From NCBI GenBank assembly GCA_036924285.1, contig JAYKYS010000009.1:13020001-13084000 (forward strand): DNA of 64,000 nucleotides. Reading direction: 5' to 3'. Positions 22,321 through 34,743 of this stretch are shown in pieces. The translations under genes and the position numbers were made by a program. Below the pieces are notes generated by a model. The model saw only the letters and a program-made list of their open reading frames with translations. It ran no database searches and was not told the origin of the DNA. The DNA is from Asterella californica (lineage: Eukaryota > Streptophyta > Marchantiopsida > Marchantiales > Aytoniaceae). Position 1 is the first letter of the stretch; each line of letters begins with the position of its first letter.

Positions 22321-23627
22321 TGTCGTGATGTGAATTATTTTACATTGTAAATAATTCACCTCTTTGTCAAGCATTAGTGTCTCTGAGTAGAGTTAGGACC
22401 TCATAGATGTCGACACTTGAGGATGTCATACATTTTGAGTCTTGGTAGGTTGATGATAGGGTTTAAGCTCATGGGTTGTATTTGCGTGTCGCCCATGCAC
22501 GCTTTCTAGCTGATTTAAGTTATTTTTCGGGGCTGCGCGTCGTTTTAGGTAGTTTAAGTTTTACGCTGGCACTCTAGGGAGCTTGACGTGGTAGCCTATG
22601 AGTAAAACTAAGTTGCCACGTGGTTTAGGGTACTAAAGGACAACCAAGTGGAGCTATGAACTCTCATTGGTCTGTTTTTGTCTTTAGTTAAACTCTAAAT
22701 TTAGAAACAGAGCTCTAGAGTGGAGTTCGAGCAATTTGTGAGGGCACTTCGAAATCTGAGAGCAAAGGGAGAGAGGTCTCGTCATGCCAAGCACTTCCAG
22801 TGAAAATTTCGATCGATTTGAGTCAATAAAGACGGAGTTATGAGCAATTGAAGTTCGGATTGTGCTAGAATTGAATCATTTGGGTTGGATTTAGGGTTTT
22901 CAGTGTCACTCGCAGCAGATTTGAGGAAATTGCTTCAAAACTTCGAGGTTGTGTTCTCCGCCAGCAGGGCTACAATTTCACAAAAAGTTTCATATCGATT
23001 GAGCAACTGAGTAATTCAGGGCGGCCGCTGAAGCTGAGGGGGTCTGAAAAGCTCTTAATCTAGAGCAGCGACTTCAGAGGAGGAGATCTACAGTTCTGTG
23101 TACATTCAGGAGTCCCAACTTCACATGGATGTTCAGCACCCTGTAGACTGCAAATCCTGTAAGAAACTTCGAAATTGATCGAGCCAAACTCCTGTTATAG
23201 GTTGAAATAGCCAGCTAGGTACCAGAAATTGCCGTAGTTTTCTTGCTCAAAACTTTTCTGTTCATATCTCCGTGTCAGAATTCGATCTCAGGCTGAAATT
23301 TCGTCTGTGAGTTCAGTAGTACCTCGTTTGCATGTAGGGGAAGTTTAGAGGTCTAAACCTTCATAGTTTTCCTCTCCGTAAGTGTCAAAGTTCACCGCCG
23401 AATCCTATTACTGCCAGCTAGACCTGAATTTCGCCTTCTGGGTATATTACTAGATCTTACACATCTGTGTGAGTGTTTATAGCCCTATTGTGACCTGAAA
23501 GCCAACCTTTTGAGTAAACCAGCCACAGCCAGGAGCCCTACGCTTCCCTGAGTAGATTGCACACAGCCTTCAAGCTCATATCACAGCCAGAAGGTTCGCC
23601 CTTCCCAGGAAGACTCTCAACCCGACA
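22321..23627 (+). repeat. 3' LTR of the young element
   Basis: 1307 bp, the same length as the 5' LTR. Differences noticed by eye are all transitions, at about 22371, 22389, 22437, 23398 and 23537. It ends CCCGACA and is followed by CCGT. Confidence 0.95.
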
Positions 23628-24584
23628 CCGTGCAATCTTTTTGCAAGTTAGAGCCAAAACTCATTTCTTGAAACATCACTTCCCGATCAAAACTTCTGCA
23701 GTCAAGCAAGCTTTTGTCTACAAAGTCCTAAAGTAGACCTCGTCTTTTCGTCCTTCAACCTCAAAAGGTTCCACGTGCGTAGAGACTTTTCCTTCCAAAT
23801 CCACTGTTATCATCTTTCAAACCTTCACCCTAGCCTGAAAATCTACCACAAGTGCGGAAGCTTTTCGCTCCAAAGTATCCAAAACCTTTAGTTGCACAAC
23901 CAAAATGTATCAAAAAATCAGACAACAGTTTGATAGCTTACGTAGCCTCTCTCCAAAACAATTCTCCTTTTTGTCCTCACAACCTCTCTTCATATAGTGC
24001 CAAGAAGCACCTCAGTTAGATACACGTGTCATAGCCAAAATAGTCCACATGATCACATGATACACATGTAGCATGCCACATGACATGCATACATACTGCC
24101 ACATTTGTCACTCATCTATTTCAGTAATATCCAATCAAATTTGGTCACGTCAGATCATGACATCCAAGCACCATGTCACTCTTTCAGCCTAGTCAGCATT
24201 GCCACCTCAACAAACCACCAAGTCAACAATTTGGTGTAGTCAGCATTTACACGTCAGCAGAATGTACAATTAGCAATTTGTCATATCAGCAAAATATTTA
24301 GTCAGCAAATTTCCATATCAACATTTTTTTCAGAATTGGCATGTCAGCAAAGTGCCACATGTTGACACTCGGATTGCCACATCAGCAGCTCTGTCTCTTC
24401 AACCTGTCAATCTTCAAAAGCTCATAAATTTTCTGTCTTATTTTCAGAAACATCTATTCGAAAAATAGATTTGGTCAATCGCATCGAGCACTACAAATGA
24501 AATCTTGGATTTGTATTCTGAGCATGTTGAAGAATATTACTGTTAACTTTTATTTTTAACCAATAGTGGATTCACGACACGACA
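23628..24584 (-). repeat. Element 2: outer part of its LTR (continuation)
   Basis: The old LTR resumes after the young insertion and ends with CACGACACGACA at 24584. Read on the minus strand that is a TGTCGTGTCGTG start. The next four bases are CCGT (24585-24588), the same motif that borders the other LTRs. No coding sequence is present. Confidence 0.55.
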
Positions 24585-27500
24585 CCGTTTGTCAAGAATA
24601 TCAACCTATTGCATGACCCGCAATGACACCAATGCACTCGATTTTGAACTGCAATTTGTCCTCGACCTAGACAATAGGGAGTTGAAACGGAGCCGATAGC
24701 AAAACGGATTGAAGAAAATATTTTCAACTTCGAGGGGTTGAGGAAGATTGAAAGTGGTTGAAAGGACCAAGGAAGAAAAAATCGGGATCCCATATACATA
24801 TTTAGTATAAACCTTTCTCACAGCAGGAACAACTTGTGGGCTTAATGAAAATTCATAAATCACGATTAGTTTAGAACATGCCAAAAAATTTGGAATCCAA
24901 GATTTATAACATCGATTTTAACTTACTCCAAAAATGGAAATCCAAGACAATACGACATAATGACGAAAACTTCAGACTGCATCCTAAAAAGTTTTAGAAC
25001 ACCAATATATAACTAAAGCTGTGTGTATACACAAAGCTTCTTATCGAAGAAACCTCGTGGTTAGTGACAGTCTAAGCAGTTGAAAGTTTTGCTAAGGAGT
25101 TGACAGTCCGAGCGTAGCGAGCGGGACCTAGCCCGAGCGTGAGGAGGAGTGCACGGGTAATGTTTGGAGCTAGCCGTAGCAGTAGAGACCCCGCCAGTGG
25201 AGCTTGTGTACTGCGTTTTTGCCACGGGATCCGTCTGTTCGAGGACAGGAACCAGCTTATTAGCCGTTTGGCCGTTTTTGCTTAAGTGTTGGTCTCTCGA
25301 CCGATCTTGTGTGTGTGTGTGTTGTGTGCATGTGACTCGGTAGGGGCGGGGCACGATCCTAGACAGAGGAAGAAGTGTGTGTTTGTAGAGGTTTCTGTGG
25401 TGGAACCCGCGGATCCGCGGGTTCTGAAAGTGGTTCACGGCCAAGGTTCTGCTGGTTGAAGAATTTTTGGTGCCGCTATTCCCTGAGTATACCAGAAATC
25501 TCTGACAGAACGATAACTAACTTACTCCCTTCGAATCTCAACGGTTACATATATGTTGGATAATTTGCCCCTCCTTTTCTACCGATAGAGGGGTTAACAT
25601 CGCACTCATTATCATGTCATTTCTTTTACAGGCGTTATTTCTTTCTCCTTCCTCTTGTAAAACTGAGATGTTGGAGTTTACCTAATGGATAGTAGCGATG
25701 TTTTCCTTCCATTACATATCCTGACACAAAAGTGCAAAGAAGGTTCTATTCACGGAGTGCAAAGAAGGTTCCGTGCGGGACTGCCCATGGAAATTATAAG
25801 GAGCTATCTGGAAATCGGAGAATTTTCCCGATTGTGCTCGCAACATTACGTTCTTTCCCTTTCTCCACTGGATTCTTCCCGAAGTTCCAGTGAAGTAAAC
25901 TGAGTTCGACGTAACACAGGCGAGGACTCACGTAAGAACAACGTCATTCCCCTTACTCTCATATTCTAGATCCCAGACGTGCGAGCTGCGCGTATGCCTG
26001 ATCATCTTCGTTTTGATGGAATGTTATAGCTGCGCTTTGGAAAGCTGTACTCCGTTCTCGACTTATATCCTCATCCACATGTAACGGAGGATGAAGTCAA
26101 TAAATGAGAAAGGAAATTAATCATACACCATGCTCATACTCGAATGGTATTCCAGCGGACCATCGGAGTAATTTATTATGGTGCAAGGCATATCTATGGA
26201 AGCTAAATTCTTGGTTGTCTTCTGCCCAGCGGAGTTCGTAAGGACATGTACCGAGGGAGCGAAGCCAGATTTCACGAGAAAGAAAACTGTTATTAGCCCC
26301 CGGCATAAGCTATTATTCGGGCGCTTTCTGTCACAAACCAGAATCGTCTTCATAGCCATGAAAAGGAGCACCCGCGTACAATTCCTAGTACTTTCTAGTG
26401 TTCGTTTACCACCGAGGCGCACTCCGACTGAGTGTGTAAAGGAAACTGAAGGAATGTCGTGATGTGCGTAGCTCCGCAGTGTAGAACAAACCACGGCGCT
26501 TTAATCATCCCAATCGTTCTCGTGGTGTTTGTAACACCGTGGCGTGGGGATGCAACCACGGCGCTTTTAGATCACCACAATTTCACATTCTCAGCCAAAA
26601 CAAAAAGCCAAACAAAGTATAGTACAGCCAGCTCTTCAACTAGTATATAAACTCTCTTCAAGCCACGGTCAAGTAACCACTGTTACGGGGTTCGGCACAA
26701 TCCTCGAAGACAACCGGTAAACCCTGAATTCTAATTGGAAACTACTTGAACCTTCTTGCTCCAAGCTGTTAGTAACACCAGAGGGACGAGAGTGTAGACG
26801 GCCATGACCTTCGTGCGTCAAGTCAAGGCTAGAAGAAGCCACTGCAAGCAACCGGCAATGAGAAGTACCAGACGCCCGAATCTACTGTACAGAACTCAAT
26901 TCGCTTGGACGCCCCCGTTATGGGCCAGAACAATCAATCACTGACTGGAAAATGCAGTAGCTTCGAAGTAAGCGGCAACTAATAACCTCTCTAACCGTGC
27001 AAACGAACAAGAAATCCCTTGCAAATGTGGTCCCCGCAAACTGATCAAACAGAACAGAAGGAAACTAGGTTGGGCTGAGTGAAGGAAGCTGATATTTATG
27101 GGGAGAGTGGAATGAGAAGACGTCGAAGACACAAGCGAGATACAAGCTCCGCAGTAATTTAGGGTTCCATCCAACCGACATTCGTCTACCGAGCCATTCA
27201 TCCATCCACAGAGAATGGATACTGTACTGGGAATGCGATTCTACCCCTACGATTTCATCGATTGCTTGTTTGAGATTTTACGACGGAGGTTTTTCATAGA
27301 ATAGAGATAGTCACTCTCTAAATAACAAGTAATGGAATTGTGAGGCTATGCTTAGCAATTTTTCGATTTATTTTAGTTTTTAAATTTTTACAACGATTTC
27401 ATTTTTCAGTTATTGTTATTTTTTTATTTTTCATCACGATTCCGTTTCATTACACAACAAAAAAATTTCTTTTCTTTTTCAGTTTTCACAATCAACGTAT

Positions 27501-27967
27501 AGCTATGGTATCGCATAACAACAAAATAATTTTTAGAGAATAAATAAAGAGTTACGTTTGCAGTGGAATTACTAGACTATGCATCAATAATTATCAAGAT
27601 CAACAAAAATTCTCTTTTTTCAGTTTTCATAATATTTTCATCCATCAGTTTTCGCTACAAGGTAAAAAATCACCCCTTTTCTTCGCATTTTTCACAATCT
27701 ACGTATAGGTATGCTGATGGAGAATCAAAACATAACATAGGGGTGGAAAACCCCCCGCTGTGAGAAGAAGACGAGGGGCACTATCCAAGGGAGAGAAGAA
27801 AAACAAAACCTCCGGAATATTAACTATGTCTTACTAATTACGTAACTTCTATAAGTAAAGAAGCAGAAATCTCTATGAGTTGAGTCACAATGTATCACCT
27901 TCGTAACGAAAGGAACAAAAGTACCAGTCAGCTCTCTAGACAAACTATTCTAGAAGTGAGGATATTC
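24585..27967. other. Intergenic region, no recognised gene
   Basis: Mixed-composition sequence. It holds a short GT run (about 25308-25322), a 22-bp perfect palindrome (25403-25424) and a repeated ACCACGGCGCTTT phrase near 26490 and 26555. Open frames at 25685-25903 (+) and 26117-26494 (-) are moderately protein-like, but I recognise neither and see no supporting splice sites. Confidence 0.4.
25403..25424. repeat. 22-bp perfect GC-rich palindrome
   Basis: The sequence is centred on GGATCC with flanking CCGCGG-type arms (AACCCGCGGATCCGCGGGTT core) and equals its own reverse complement over 22 bases. Confidence 0.85.
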
Positions 27968-27977
27968 ACCTCATGTA

Positions 27978-28152
27978 AAAAAAATAAAGTTTTTATCATG
28001 TCCGTTTTTTTTTTTAAAGGGGCATCGGACTGTTTTTTGTGAGTAACCACAGCGTACCTCGATCAGATTCACATGACACCGACTTTTTGCACCTCCAACC
28101 GAGAGCAAGAGTGTTTGAACACCAGACCTTTCGCTTAGAGGTCTGAGATGGT
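27978..28152 (-). mobile_element. Candidate tRNA-derived SINE
   Basis: About 175 bp flanked by a perfect 10-bp direct repeat ACCTCATGTA (27968-27977 and 28153-28162). Read on the minus strand it starts with a tRNA-like piece containing GACCT/AGGTC stem arms and a B-box-like GGTGTTCAAACAC, and it ends in a T-rich tail right at the duplication. An internal A-run lies at about 28007-28016. The A box is weak and no second copy was seen in the window, so the class is tentative. Confidence 0.45.
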
Positions 28153-28162
28153 ACCTCATGTA

Positions 28163-31100
28163 CACTTAGAAGTGTAAATGAGTTGTAATATATGTTATAA
28201 CTCTTTCTACGGAAGAGTTAGAACATAAATTAATTTCCTCGTAAAGCGGCGCAGTTTGAGAATTAGTGTCTCAGACTTATCCTCTCAACAACACATCAGC
28301 CCGGACTCCACTTATGGTTTATATTCGGATGAGTTTGCTACTCAGAGACTAATTAACATATATCACTTATGAATCAATTTAATTTTTTATAATGACTTTT
28401 CATAATATTTACACGTTTTCTAATAAGAGAAAACGGAATTCACTGTACAAGGCTGTGGGGAAGAATATTCTGCTTGCATAACGAGGACTGGAAATTGAAA
28501 AGTCAGAGTGGACGAAAAAATCTCCCCTTCTTATGAAGTCGTTGCTATTCATTTGTACAGCTAAACTTCGAGTTTGTATAAGATAAAAGCTGAAAAGCAA
28601 GGTGAGAAATATTTATCTTCGACAAGTTCACTTCTGATATATAACGCGATTTTCAAGTAAATGCATGGTGGTGGCTATAATATTGCAAGCGTTAATTTAA
28701 CATCTTGTCGTACTCTTCTGAATCTTGTAGAACCGATAGTTACCCATGCAAATGCAAAGTGAGATTACTGTCCATATTGATGCACGAATAATTGTTTCTG
28801 TTTTATTTCTTTATTATGCACTTCAGATCATTTGAATTAGACATATCATACTGTCGACATGGGTATAAATCTAAATGAAAACTTTGTTATACTTATCGAT
28901 AAGTGGTTTACTAGTGTTAAGTATATTACTGAACGGAAGGAATTTTTATAAAACAATATTTACATGTTTTTGCATAAGGTAAAAAGTATAAAAGGAATAT
29001 TTGGAATATACTTTCAACTAAGAGAACTAAGCACTTACGGTTGACGATTATAAATCTTACTTTAACTTTGTAACCTTTTCTGTTATAATCATCGGATAAA
29101 TTTTTTCGCCTTCTCATGCGATTTATGCGTATATCCTTTCTTAAAACAAAGTGCTATGTTTACAATAACATCAGCAGTAAGACCACTGGCAATTATATAT
29201 AGAAGGAAAACAAATCTTCTCACTATTTTGGAGTTCATTTTATAACCACGTGCATCCTCTACATGGTTCTAAGTGTTACATGTAAAGTCACAACTACAGA
29301 TTCCACTTCCCAGAAAGCTATATGGTGCATGTTGGATGTAGGTTGTTTAGTGGTATAGTCTAAAGTGGAGGTGGAGAAAATACATTTTTCGAGGAATGGA
29401 AAAGCAACATGTCTTGACACTTGTTCGACTTATATTGAGGATTGCGTGTAAAAGACTTGATTTACACACCTCTTAAACATAGAGGTGTTTAAAAAATGTA
29501 CTTTATGTGGATATTGCTTTGCCGTTTAGTTGGATTCAATGAGCTTTGCACCAAATATATATTGACATTAGATGAGGAACAAAAAACTACAAAAAAACGC
29601 ACTAAAGCATCCAAATTTTAGGTTAAATAGATATCGCGAATGAATGAAAAAGTATTAATTTATCTCATTTTGATTATCACTAGACTCTTTCACGAAGAAA
29701 GTTTGGTACCATATCAAAGCTTTGCTTATTCACCCTATGCTTTATGACATATATGAATGTTGAGGGTGATGTGGCTTTATGTCTCCACAATGTAGACTGG
29801 TTTAGTCAGCATTAATCACGTGAAGATTTCCATTATTGAGTTCAAAATGAGTAATATTTAAAGATCATTTACGAGAATAACATTTAAGGATAGTTAGTTA
29901 GAGACCATCAATCATTGATTAATGATACCAATATCTACATATAATTTGTTAATGTATGTAAACATTTAGATAGTTGTTTTGGATAATATTTTGCACAATA
30001 ATACAGGGCTTGTAAAACTACTACGTGATTAACATAATGTTTAAGTTTTGAATTGTCTCATAATATTAGCAGTTCCATTGTGTAAATTTACTTTTCAACT
30101 CACTTGAGATACTTTAAATCTTGTCTGAAAATGATTCTGGTCATGCAAATACCCAAAACTCATCAGAAAGATTCTTCACTATCCCAGTTAAGTGGGTGAA
30201 TAGACCAAGGCTATGAATGTGTAACAGTCCTCTCAAACAGATGTATTTCTCTCTGGTAATCTGCTCCTACATTTGTCACTCCTTTTGGCTGAACAAATTT
30301 TGGCTTAACATCACTCCTGGTACTTAACAACTCATTTCACATACTCTCAACTCCCCCTTGCTCTCTCTCTGTCTTCCCTCCATGGACAGTGCATCCCCAA
30401 CCTGTGCATATAGAGCTGACCTCCAAGAAAACACATAACTTACTGAGAGATGTGCATGAAAGACCCACATAACACTTATAGAGAGAAAATCCACTACTGA
30501 AGGGACTCAAGGTTACACAGAAGAGTTGTAAGCCAAGCTTGACTCCTTTCTCTCGCTACTCTTAGATCCGTAGACTCCCTCTTAGAGCTAGCTCGCAAGT
30601 AGTTGTAGTACTTAACAGATCACAAAGGAGGCACAAGACGAGTAACTCATTTCAAACCCCCCTTAACACATACCAGGAACATCACCCCAACCACAAAGGT
30701 CAAGGGATGGCACTGTCAATGTGTTTTCATCATTAAAACAACTAAAATATTGAATCTCTTTTCCTAACTTGTGAGGTGGTGCTTCTAAATTACCTATCAT
30801 GAGAATGACAAGAGGGAAACTAATCTGAGACCTCTGACACATGTTACCACGTGATCAAAGGTTAACCTCCTATAGCCTAACCTCTAAGTTGCATCCAGAT
30901 CTTGATATGACATACTATTGGTTAGAAACAGATCAGATGAGGTTATCTTTAATCATATCACATGATACCTATCAAAATATCACCACAATTGTACTCACCT
31001 AAGTAATAGCCAATTGATAGTCGTATTTTTTGACCCTACAGTCTTGGAGGATGAATTTCTGCTTGCCATGTGGTAAGATGATCTCCTCATGTATTGAGAT

Positions 31101-31859
31101 GGGTCTTGCACCTCTATCCTTGAATAGAATAGGTTGAACTCGAATTTCCAAGTAAGGTTTCTCTTAAATAACAATAACCAAGGATAGGTGGACTATGCAC
31201 CTCTGTCCCTGAATAGAATAAGTTGACATTCTATTCTTGAAATGAGATTAGATGCACTGAAGATCTATTTTCCTCGATCTATTTTCCAGTTCTCACATGA
31301 TCATTGATTTGGTGCTTGATCTATGACTATACTATTTTGTCTATTAAGACAACTCCTCTTAAATGCTCAGCTTCTGGTTGTTGCAACAAGCTCTCGGACA
31401 TCGACCTCCCTCACAACTTTTGGATGTTGAACTTTCAAACCTTCTAACAGCTTCAAAGTTTTTAGAAAAAAAATCCATCTTTATAGAAATTAGTATTTTC
31501 TAAGTACTTATAAAATATATAATTTCTCTGCTCCTTCACTCTTCGTCTCTTTTATTTATGCTCTTCTATTTATAGCTTATATATGTAGCTTCAACACATG
31601 AGATTAGTGTCACTACTGTAAGGTTTTACTTATTCTACACTTCCCCTCAAATATTATAGTTCTGCATGCCTAGAGAACATGCGAAGCCTTGATTTTTTGT
31701 TTTTGTTAATTAATTGACTAGTTGTATACTAAATAAGAAAAATAGGTAATAGAAGATAGAGAATAGAAGTAGAGTAGTAGAGTAGTGTTAATTAGAAGTT
31801 TAGTGAAGAAGATTTGCTCTTGAAGAATCAGTTGAAGTTGTGAAGTAAGTTTGGATGGA
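28163..31859. other. AT-rich intergenic region
   Basis: No supported gene. A degenerate 31-bp direct repeat beginning TGCACCTCT occurs near 31108 and 31196. The remaining sequence is AT-rich with only short random open frames. Confidence 0.45.
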
Positions 31860-33444
31860 AGTTCCTCATAGGTGGATTTTTTGGACGAAGAGCTTTCTAA
31901 CGATATGTTGTGCGAGGCAAACGGAGTCCGAATGATGAAGTTACCAAGGATTCAAGAATCGACAAAGTCGATGAGGAATGACTTCTTCGTACTTCGGCTG
32001 GAGAAGAACTTTCTTCATCTTCGTACTTCGCACTTCATGATCTTCTTTGTACTTCGTACTTCTTCGTACTTCATACTTCATTACTTATTTGTATCATATT
32101 CAAACTTGGAGGCGAGGTTGTACTTGACGACTATGAGACTTCACGACATGAAGTCAGAGAGGGATACTTTGCAGGAGCTGTTAGCAACTAAAGAATGAAG
32201 AGGTGGCAAGGGCTTCTCAAGCGAAGGCGGCTTTTGAAGCGAAGACCGAAGAACTTCAGGGGAAGGTGGATGAGGTTACGACTACGTACTTCGTCAGCGA
32301 GCTCGACTCAACAGAAAAGAAACTTCTTCAGCGACTTCGGATAAAGTTGACCACTGCACCAAATCCTTCGGTTAAGAGTAGGATAGTTAGAGTAATTGAG
32401 AGAATAGTCCGTGACATTTGTGAGCTTAGAGACGTGGTTAAGTTATCGTTATGGAGTATAAGACAGACTTTAAAGTTAGGTAGAGTAGAGACTTCAGTTC
32501 CGCCAAGTGTGGGGATGTGATCATACGGTCTAGATGTAATCTTTTTTTTTGTAGGAAATGAGATCCGTCATCTTCGGACAAGAGGGTATATAAGTGATGT
32601 GATTCTTTGACATTATATCTTTTTCATGTTTTCAGTCTTTGTTAATTAATTTTCTTTACGCAAGATTGCGGAGAGAGTTTATGAATAATTTGGGTGAAGG
32701 TGATTTCCTACGAAGATCGTAGTTTGCTGTTGCAGGAGTAAATCTGATTGACACAAATCTCTGAAGTCAGACTTCGGCAAAAAGAGTCTTCATAGCATTT
32801 GAATGAAGGATATTTTGAAGATCTGAGAACAAACAATTTCTGTGAAGTGGAAGAGATAAGTTAAATTGTAAAGAGAGTTTGGAAGATGGTGGCTTCTTCT
32901 TGAGAATGCCTTCTTCAAATAAGTGGGGTCTTGAAGAGTGAAGATTTAGTTGGAAAAACACTTCTTAGAAAGAGTATGGGCTTATTCTTTAAACCTTGAT
33001 GTGAAGTCTATATTCTTCTGTCTTTTTAGAAGAAGACTAGTAACATTTCAACAGTATTTTGTAATCTTCATTTGTTCATACATCTGTCTTCTCGAATCTT
33101 TTATCTGTATTGTTGGAAGGGTCCATGATCAAGAACTATTTCATTGTTGTTTGTATTCAATTTATCAGGTTGTGCTTGGGTTTGGTTTCTTATGAAACTT
33201 AAACTCTCATTCGGATATTATTCCATTTCATGAGAATAATAGAAAAATTACCAGAATTATCATTGTGACGTTGTTGTACTGTGATTTGTGTAATTAATTA
33301 ACTATATCTTCGTGAGAACGATCCTTAATTTATTATTTCTGATACATTTTGTTTCTCTAGTTTGTTACAGAACACCAAGAAGAGTTCTAAACTTTTCAAA
33401 TTTTGTTGGACTTAATGATTTGATATCAAATACAAGAGATCACA
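31860..33444 (+). mobile_element. Possible degraded LTR-element 3' end
   Basis: 31872-32520 contains two short coiled-coil-like coding stretches (for example SQAKAAFEAKTEELQGKVDE) around an array of TTCGTACTTC-like units (about 31981-32086). At 32505-32515 AAGTGTGGGGA resembles a polypurine tract and is followed by TGTGATC at 32516. The inverted counterpart GATCACA ends at 33444, which would give a 929-bp LTR with TATATAAG at 32587-32594. No partner LTR or pol was found, so this is a weak call. Confidence 0.25.
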
Positions 33445-33530
33445 TCTCAAATAATATGAGATATGATCTCTTATATCTGATCATACAAGAGATACAAGAG
33501 ATCATATCTCAGATTATGATCTCTTGTATC
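33434..33530. repeat. Cluster of two related hairpins
   Basis: The first hairpin pairs 33434-33449 with 33457-33472 (16 bp, one mismatch). The second pairs 33491-33505 with 33516-33530 (15 bp, perfect). Both use the same AAGAGATCAT-type arm, so one probably arose from the other. Confidence 0.75.
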
Positions 33531-33559
33531 ATGATTATCAGGTCAATCTGACATTGAAA

Positions 33560-33900
33560 TCTGTGCAAAATAGCTTTTCAAGACTCAGGAAACTTTATTC
33601 ACGTCTCAGTTTCACCATCATTGTTCTCAATAATCAAAATCGTCTCCTCTCTCTCTTGCGCATGCCGTCTCTTCTCTTTCTTGAATTCTTTGCAACGTCC
33701 TTCGAACTGCCATTGCACGTCGATTTACCTAGAAAACAAGCCCCTTGCTAAGCAATCTCTTGCTAAGCAGCCCCTTAGCTTAGCTAAGCTGTGGTCTTTA
33801 TATCCTTACACTTACATTTACTTATCAAGCAGCCCCTTAGCTAAGATGACCCCTTTGTTTAATAAAAGTTTCTTACCCTTGATGTCATCTTGATGCAACC
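33560..33900 (-). repeat. LTR fragment related to 56043-57121
   Basis: It shares the phrase GATGTCATCTTGATGC and AAAAGTTTCT with 56900-56955, and both copies contain GCTAAGC/CCCTTAGCTAAG-like repeats. No coding sequence or boundaries were resolved. Confidence 0.5.
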
Positions 33901-34743
33901 CATAATATGAGTCAAGCCATGATTTTAGAGCCTAAGCTACATCTACAAGACCACCCCATAGGATTTACAACCCTCTCATAGCTGCATCAAGTATCTTCTA
34001 ACTCATATCTCGGATGCATGCAGAGGAGAGCAAGTTTAAAGAGAATACCAATACCTCCTCTTTAGATGTGCAAGACGTAGCCACACATCCAACATAGACT
34101 CCCATCCAAAAGGTCAACATGTTGAGATAAGAAACAGGAGCCAGGAGGATTTGATCCAAGGACTTCTTCTTCTTAGGTGACTCCTATTTTCGTTTAATAA
34201 AGTAAATAATATTCTACATAAGCCTATAGAACTCGCTTTTATCTCCTTTGCTAGCTTTTTGGGTGTTACTCTCACTATATATCTCTATTTATAATAATAA
34301 AATGTCCAAAACTATTTCATCAGCTTTCTCACCCAAGAAATAACATACTTCATGTCCATAGTCACTATGTGTATTACAAAGCGTTTAATATGTCTAAGTC
34401 GGACCCCTCCATATTGTCAAAATTGCTCTTGCCATATCACCAATCGTGTTGGCGGAACTCCATCCTCAATAAATACGGAAGTAACTTCCACAAAAAACTG
34501 ACTCATGTATTTCATTGATTGCAACGAACTCTTTGTCATCAATGATAATATGTGACATAAGCTTTACTACATCGGATGGAGAGTTTGTTTTTGGTGTTTT
34601 CTACTTTGAACCTCGTAGTATCTCGATAATTAGTGCGATTCACAACAGAATGATGTTTATGAATATTAGTGTGAGTTCTAAATTACTATGACTCACACTA
34701 AATTCAATGAGTAGTCCTTCGAAGAGAAGTTTGATATTAACGT
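33901..34743. other. Spacer before the solo LTR
   Basis: No gene seen. A 15-bp phrase TGACTCACACTAAAT occurs at about 34690 and again just after the solo LTR near 36361, with an inverted AGTGTGAGT nearby at about 34668. Confidence 0.4.

Larger units (their letters stand above)
14709..23627 (+). mobile_element. Young, nearly complete Ty3/gypsy LTR retrotransposon
   Basis: An 8919-bp element with two 1307-bp LTRs (TGTCG...CGACA), primer-binding site, gag-pro ORF, -1 frameshift signal, pol ORF and polypurine tract, all on +. The flanks carry CCGT on both sides (14705-14708 and 23628-23631). This can also be read as a 5-bp ACCGT duplication if the last LTR base is shared. By eye the LTRs differ at about five positions, all transitions, so insertion is recent. 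Two in-frame stops (TAG in gag, TGA in pol) probably make this copy non-autonomous. It is inserted in the LTR of element 2. Subfamily A, together with the pol at 57171-60408. Confidence 0.95.

Noticed and set aside
31981..32086. CRISPR-like or regulatory array of TTCGTACTTC units
   Set aside because: Units are irregular with no spacers; this is simple tandem repeat DNA.
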